Of a stretch of DNA of 64,000 nucleotides, positions 59,661-64,000 are shown in pieces. The notes under the pieces are model-generated. The model saw only the letters and a program-made list of their open reading frames with translations. It was not told where the DNA came from and searched no databases. Source of the stretch: Tolypeutes matacus (taxonomy: Eukaryota; Chordata; Mammalia; Cingulata; Chlamyphoridae); contig JAKSZT010053836.1 in the NCBI GenBank assembly GCA_026826555.1, positions 7,989,356-8,053,355 of the forward strand, given 5' to 3'. The translations under genes and the position numbers were made by a program. Each line of letters opens with the position of its first letter. Position 1 is the first letter of the stretch.

Positions 59661-59670
59661 CCCCATTAGT

Positions 59671-61391
59671 TTTTATTGTCCATATTATTGCTGTGAAGGG
59701 AGTTATACTCTCTCCTGTACTTGTGTAGGTAAAATCAGCATCCCAGTGAAAGACTTGACATTTATTCTTAAAATAGCTTCAGCTCATCATTGTTTTTTAT
59801 TCTTAATTCTGGTATTTAATAATGAACAGCAAAAATTGGCAAAGAAAAAGAGTTTTAAGAGACATATCAAACCACTGAAATGTTTGGATCTCATTTAGAT
59901 CCTGATTCCAACAAACTGAAGAAAAAATTATGAAGCTTATGTGATAATTAGAAATTTGAACACTAACTTCCTGATATTAAAGAGTTATTTTTAATTATTG
60001 TTGGAGAATCACAGTACAGACCTCTAGGGTTTTGAAGTAAAGCCATGACTACTTCTACAGATAACTTTTTCAGTAACAATTTCTGTTTTGCTAGCCCTGC
60101 TGCCTATTATATGATTATAACTCATTTCTATTGTCGGAAAGACTCTCAGTTGTCATTATTTTTCCCAAAAAGGTTTTGTAGAAGTTAATAAAACTATCTG
60201 GGCCTGGAGTTTTCTTTGTGGCAAGGTTTTAAAAACTACAGATTTAATTTATCTGATAGTTATACTATTTAGTCATCTCTCTTATTGTCATATTTGGTAA
60301 ATTCTGTTAGTATAATTTAACATATTAATAAGATAAATGAAAAAAATATATAATTTTTCAAAATACCACATAATGTGTACTGACTCCAGATCAGTTGTTT
60401 TTATTGCCTGGATTTTAAATATGAAGAGGTAATGGAGGCATCTTAAGTTGAGTTCCCCAGTAGTAGAACCTGACTGAGGATTCGTATAAAAGTGATTTAT
60501 ATAAGACCTTCCTAGATAAAACTGGTAGGGGAGTAGGTAGAGAAAGAAGAGAAAGAAGGCAAAGCATAGGTTCGATATTAAAGGGAAAAAACCCATTGAG
60601 GCTATTTTGGTTTCTTCTATAGTGTGTAGCTCTGGAGACTATATAGATCATATCTCAGAATTGTCATGATCATGGGAATGGGAGTTGTATTTATACCCCA
60701 CACCACTAAATTGTTGGTTAAGCTCTGTCATTCCCCTGGAGGGGCACCAGTTGTCATGCAAACGTGGCTCTTTTTTGCACAGAGGCAAAGCAAGTTCTAG
60801 CAATTGAAAGCTAGTCCTTTGACTAAAAAATGCAAGTGTGTGTTGTTAGGAGTAAAAGTACAACAGGAGGCAGTGTGAACAGAAGTGATAAAGAGATTTG
60901 AGGGGATAAGGTGACTTACTGATGACATCTTCTACATAAAGTTCACCAGATACTTAAAAGAATTTGCAATATGAAAGAGAAAGGCAACTGACCCTGGAAG
61001 AAACAGAGATTATTTTTGGAACAGAATATAATGAAATTTTAGTTAGGCTCCCCAGACAAATTTGAGAAGTTTTGCAACCATAAAAGAACAGGATGTTATG
61101 AAAAGGAAAAAATTCTTAAAGTAAAAAGGGCTCTTGGAAGTTTATGATTACTAAAATAAAAGGTTTATTTAAGAGTTGGACCATTTAAAAAATAGAACTT
61201 TCAGAGTGTGGTCCAAAAGTCTAAAAGACAATTTGGAGAGAAAAATTAAGAGTCATAGAAGTCAGTCCAGGCAGTCACATATTTGCCGAAGAAGAATTCC
61301 AGAAGGACAGAACAGGGAAAATGGAGGAGAGCACAATATCAAAGAAAAAATGCAGGAGAGTTTCATAAAACTGCAGGTAGTTTTCAAATTT
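59671..61391. other. Intronic sequence with L1 and LTR-like scraps
   Basis: At about 60165-60370 there is a short antisense L1 RT-region piece (CTATCTGGGCCTGGAGTTTTC). At 60440-60760 a block (GAGTTCCCCAGTAGTAGAACC and TTGGTTAAGCTCTGTC) may be an old LTR. The remainder is not assigned. The minus-strand frames at 60288-60651 cross these remnants. Confidence 0.4.
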
Positions 61392-61405
61392 AAAGTGCTT
61401 GTTGA

Positions 61406-61750
61406 TGGGAAGTGGAGGTGGTGCAAGTGATTGAGGTCCCATCTGCCACATGGGAGATCCCGGGTTCAGTTCCTGGTGTCTCCTAAAGAAGACGAGCAAG
61501 ACAGCGAGCTGGCATGGCAAAATGACACAACAAGATGATGCAACAAGAGATCACAACATAATGAGAGACACAACAAAGCAGGGAGCAGAGGTGGCTCAAG
61601 CGATGAGGTACCTCCTTCCCACATGGGAGATCCCGGGTTTGGTTCTAGGTGCCTTCTAAAAAGAAGACCAGCACACAACAAACAGACACAGCAAATGCAA
61701 ACAATGAAGGGGTGGGGAGAAAGAAAGAAATGAAATAAATCTTTAAAAAA
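61406..61750 (+). mobile_element. DAS-type SINE, two units, sense, with perfect duplications
   Basis: Two tRNA-like units with B-box-like GGTTCAGTTCCTGG and GGTTTGGTTCTAGG, an A-rich linker between them and a tail AAATAAATCTTTAAAAAAA. The duplication AAAGTGCTTGTTGA is perfect at 61392-61405 and 61751-61764, so this is among the younger insertions here. The open frames across it are accidental. Confidence 0.94.
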
Positions 61751-61764
61751 AAAGTGCTTGTTGA

Positions 61765-62269
61765 GCATAGAACAGGATTGATATTAAGAACAGACTTATG
61801 CCTATATACATACATGCATTCATTTAGACATTTCAGAATATTAAAGATGAAGAAAAAAAAGCTTCTGGCATATAAAACCTTTCCTAGCAATACAGATAGT
61901 TGGTACATTTTTAGTAGTGATTCCAAGATATCTTTGCCATCTATAACACAAATCATTAAATAATTAACTAAATAAAAACGTTTTTCATGTGTTGTACATT
62001 TTCAGTAATCAGTAATTCAGATGAATAATGATACTGCCTTGGGAAAGCATGCTAATAGAGGAGGTAATGAGAAATAGTTGGATTCTTGATCTGTTTTGAA
62101 AGTGGAGACAAGAGAAATGTTTGAGAGTCCATAGGTAGAATTTGAGGGAGAGGAGTCAAGGGAATCTCTAAGATATTTGGTTGTGCAATTGGAAGAATGA
62201 AAATGTCATTTACTAAGATGAGTAAGACTGACAGAAACAGATTTACTTGTCCCAGCATAAGCATTTGTA
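61765..62269 (+). other. Intronic sequence with a fragment of the ancient repeat family
   Basis: Positions 62040-62245 contain GGAGAGGAGTCAAGGGAATC and ATTTGGTTGTGCAATTGG, which follow the order of the late part of the family seen at 19370-20580. The remainder (61765-62039) is plain AT-rich sequence. Confidence 0.45.
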
Positions 62270-64000
62270 TATAAAAACACCAATTTTAAGAGTACATATT
62301 GATGAGCTTTAACAAAAGTATATATTTGTGTAAGTACTACCACAATCAAGATACATACTATTTCTGTTGTCCCCCAAAATTCACTTTTACCTCTGTACAA
62401 TCTTTTCTAATGACTCTCCAGTTCCAGATTAACACCAATTTGCTTTTTGTCATGTAGTTTTTTTCCTTATTTCATATTTTATATAAACAGAATCATATTT
62501 AGTGGTCCTTTCTGTATGGCTTCTATCACCCACATAATAATTTTAAGATCATCCAGATTTTTGCCTGTGTCAATAGTTTGTTCCTCTTTGTTCTTGAGTG
62601 GCATTACATTGTATTAATAAAACAATTTATGCTTTCACCAGTTAGTGGACTTTTGGGTCCATTTTTTAGCTCTGTTGAATAAAGCTGTTATGAATATTTG
62701 AATATAAGTCTTTGTATAGACTTATATTTTCTCTTCTCTTGTGTGAGTACCAAAGAGTGGGGTTGCAGGGTTGTTTGGTAATTATATGTTTAACTTTATG
62801 AAAAGCTTCTATACTGTTTACCGAAGTGCTAGCACCATTTTTGCAACCCCATTAGCAGTTTATACTAGTTCCAATTACTTTATAACTTTCAGTGACACTT
62901 GGTATTGTTAGTCTTTGTAATTTTAGCTATTCAGTTGGGATTGTAGTGGGTTTCTCATTATAGTTTTAATTTGAATTACTCTGGTGACTAATGATGTTGA
63001 ATATCTTTCTGTTTCAGTATTTGCCATTTGAATATCTTCTTTGGTGAATTGTCTGTTCATAGTTTTTGCCTGTTTAAAAATTGCATTGTTTGACTTCTTT
63101 TTATGGAGTTTTAAGAGTTATTTGTATATTCGGACTATAAGTTCTTTATCAGATATATGTTTTGTGAGTACTTTCTCCCAGCTTGTGTCATAACTTTTCA
63201 TAATCTTAACAGTGTCTTTTAAAGAGCAGAAATTTTTGTTTTGATGAAATTCAATTTATCAATTTTTTAAGGTTTGTGCTCTTAGGTGTGTATATAAGAG
63301 ATCTTTGTCAAGCTCAAGGTTACAAAGATTTTTCTCTTATATTTTCTATGAGATGTTTTAGTTTTAGTCCTTATTCTCAGATCTATGATCCATTTGAGTT
63401 AATTTTCTTACTTGGTGTAAGGTAAGGACTGAGGTTCCTTTTTTTTTAAAAAAAATGAATATCCAACTGTTCCAGCACCATTTGTTGAAAAGATTTTTCT
63501 TTCTACATTGTGTTATAATTGTACATATGTGGAAAACTCAATTGACCATGTATGTATAGTTCAATTTTTGGACTCAATTCTGGTCCATTGATGTATATTT
63601 TGCTTACTGAAATATCACACTATCTTGATTATTGCAGCTTTATAAATCAGCCAGTATATGTCCTCCATTTTTTTCTATTTCCTAATTTTTTTTTTTGGCT
63701 TTTCTATATCCTTTACATTGCAATATATAACTTAGTATCAGCTTATCCATTTCCCAAAAAGCCTTCATTTTTTAATTGGGGTTGCGTTACTTCTATTACT
63801 AGTTTGCTAAGAGTCTTTTTCATGAAGTGTGTTAAATTTTGCCCACTTAATTTTTGTGTCTATTTAGATTGTCATTTTATTTTTTAAAAATTTGCTAATA
63901 TGGTGAATGACATTGACTTTCAGATGTTAAACCACCATTGCAGAGTGTATTATCTTTTTCCTATATTGCTAGATTTGGTCTGCTAGAATGTTGTTAAGGG
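62270..64000 (-). mobile_element. L1 3' end and ORF2 part, antisense, running off the window
   Basis: Antisense L1 tail (CTACCACAATCAAGATACA, CTGTTATGAATATTTGAATA and GAGTGGGGTTGCAGGG) turning into ORF2 C-terminus at about 63240 (GATGAAATTCAATTTATC and CCAACTGTTCCAGCACC). The text continues to the window end (GGTCTGCTAGAATGTTGTTA). No long frame remains. The open plus-strand frame at 63552-63887 is the antisense shadow. Confidence 0.88.

Overview
The window is nuclear DNA from a placental mammal, most likely a xenarthran (armadillo, or possibly sloth or anteater). The host call rests on repeated tRNA-related SINEs of the DAS type, identified by their tRNA-like A and B boxes and their dimeric layout. 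It is AT-rich and almost entirely intron and interspersed repeats. I found no bacterial-type operon, no CRISPR array and no tRNA or rRNA gene.

One host gene crosses the window on the + strand. Five internal exons (9604-9732, 11096-11304, 26153-26327, 32190-32277, 42302-42557) join in frame, with consensus splice sites, into 285 complete codons of attractin-like 1 (ATRNL1). They encode the end of the CUB domain, two EGF-like modules and the first kelch repeats of this type I transmembrane protein. The start of the gene and everything after the exon at 42302-42557 lie outside the window. At least 21 kb of the next intron fills the right-hand third.

From left to right the layout is as follows. 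At 1-4440 there is a minus-strand L1 cut by the window edge. At 4458-6344 there is a processed pseudogene of the TATA-box-binding protein (TBP), with a perfect 13-bp target-site duplication. At about 6358-8420 there are older L1/HAL1-like remains. Between 9.6 and 32.3 kb lie four ATRNL1 exons separated by introns. Those introns contain a near-perfect 74-bp-arm hairpin (14358-14518), a solo ERV-L-type LTR (15933-16376), an apparent SINE/L1 fusion inside one target-site duplication (16820-18433), two further solo LTRs (27078-27718 and 29286-29723), and MIR, L2, MLT1 and hAT fossils. At 33.0-41.6 kb an antisense L1 is split by a complete, defective ERV-L provirus (33733-39887). That provirus is itself hit by a SINE, and the right-hand L1 half carries another SINE. 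From 42.6 to 64.0 kb there are no recognised exons. This part holds SINEs, copies of one ancient repeat family, an old plus-strand L1 with an antisense L1 fragment in it, an internally deleted but end-intact L1 (54562-58158), and an antisense L1 that runs off the window.

The genes do not work together as a pathway. The only likely functional coding sequence is ATRNL1. TBP, the L1s and the ERV-L are broken copies. The best second-look items are the SINE/L1 chimera, the hairpin beside an L1 insertion, the L1 lacking most of its middle, and the two little-known LTR families. I did not find a credible new biological system.
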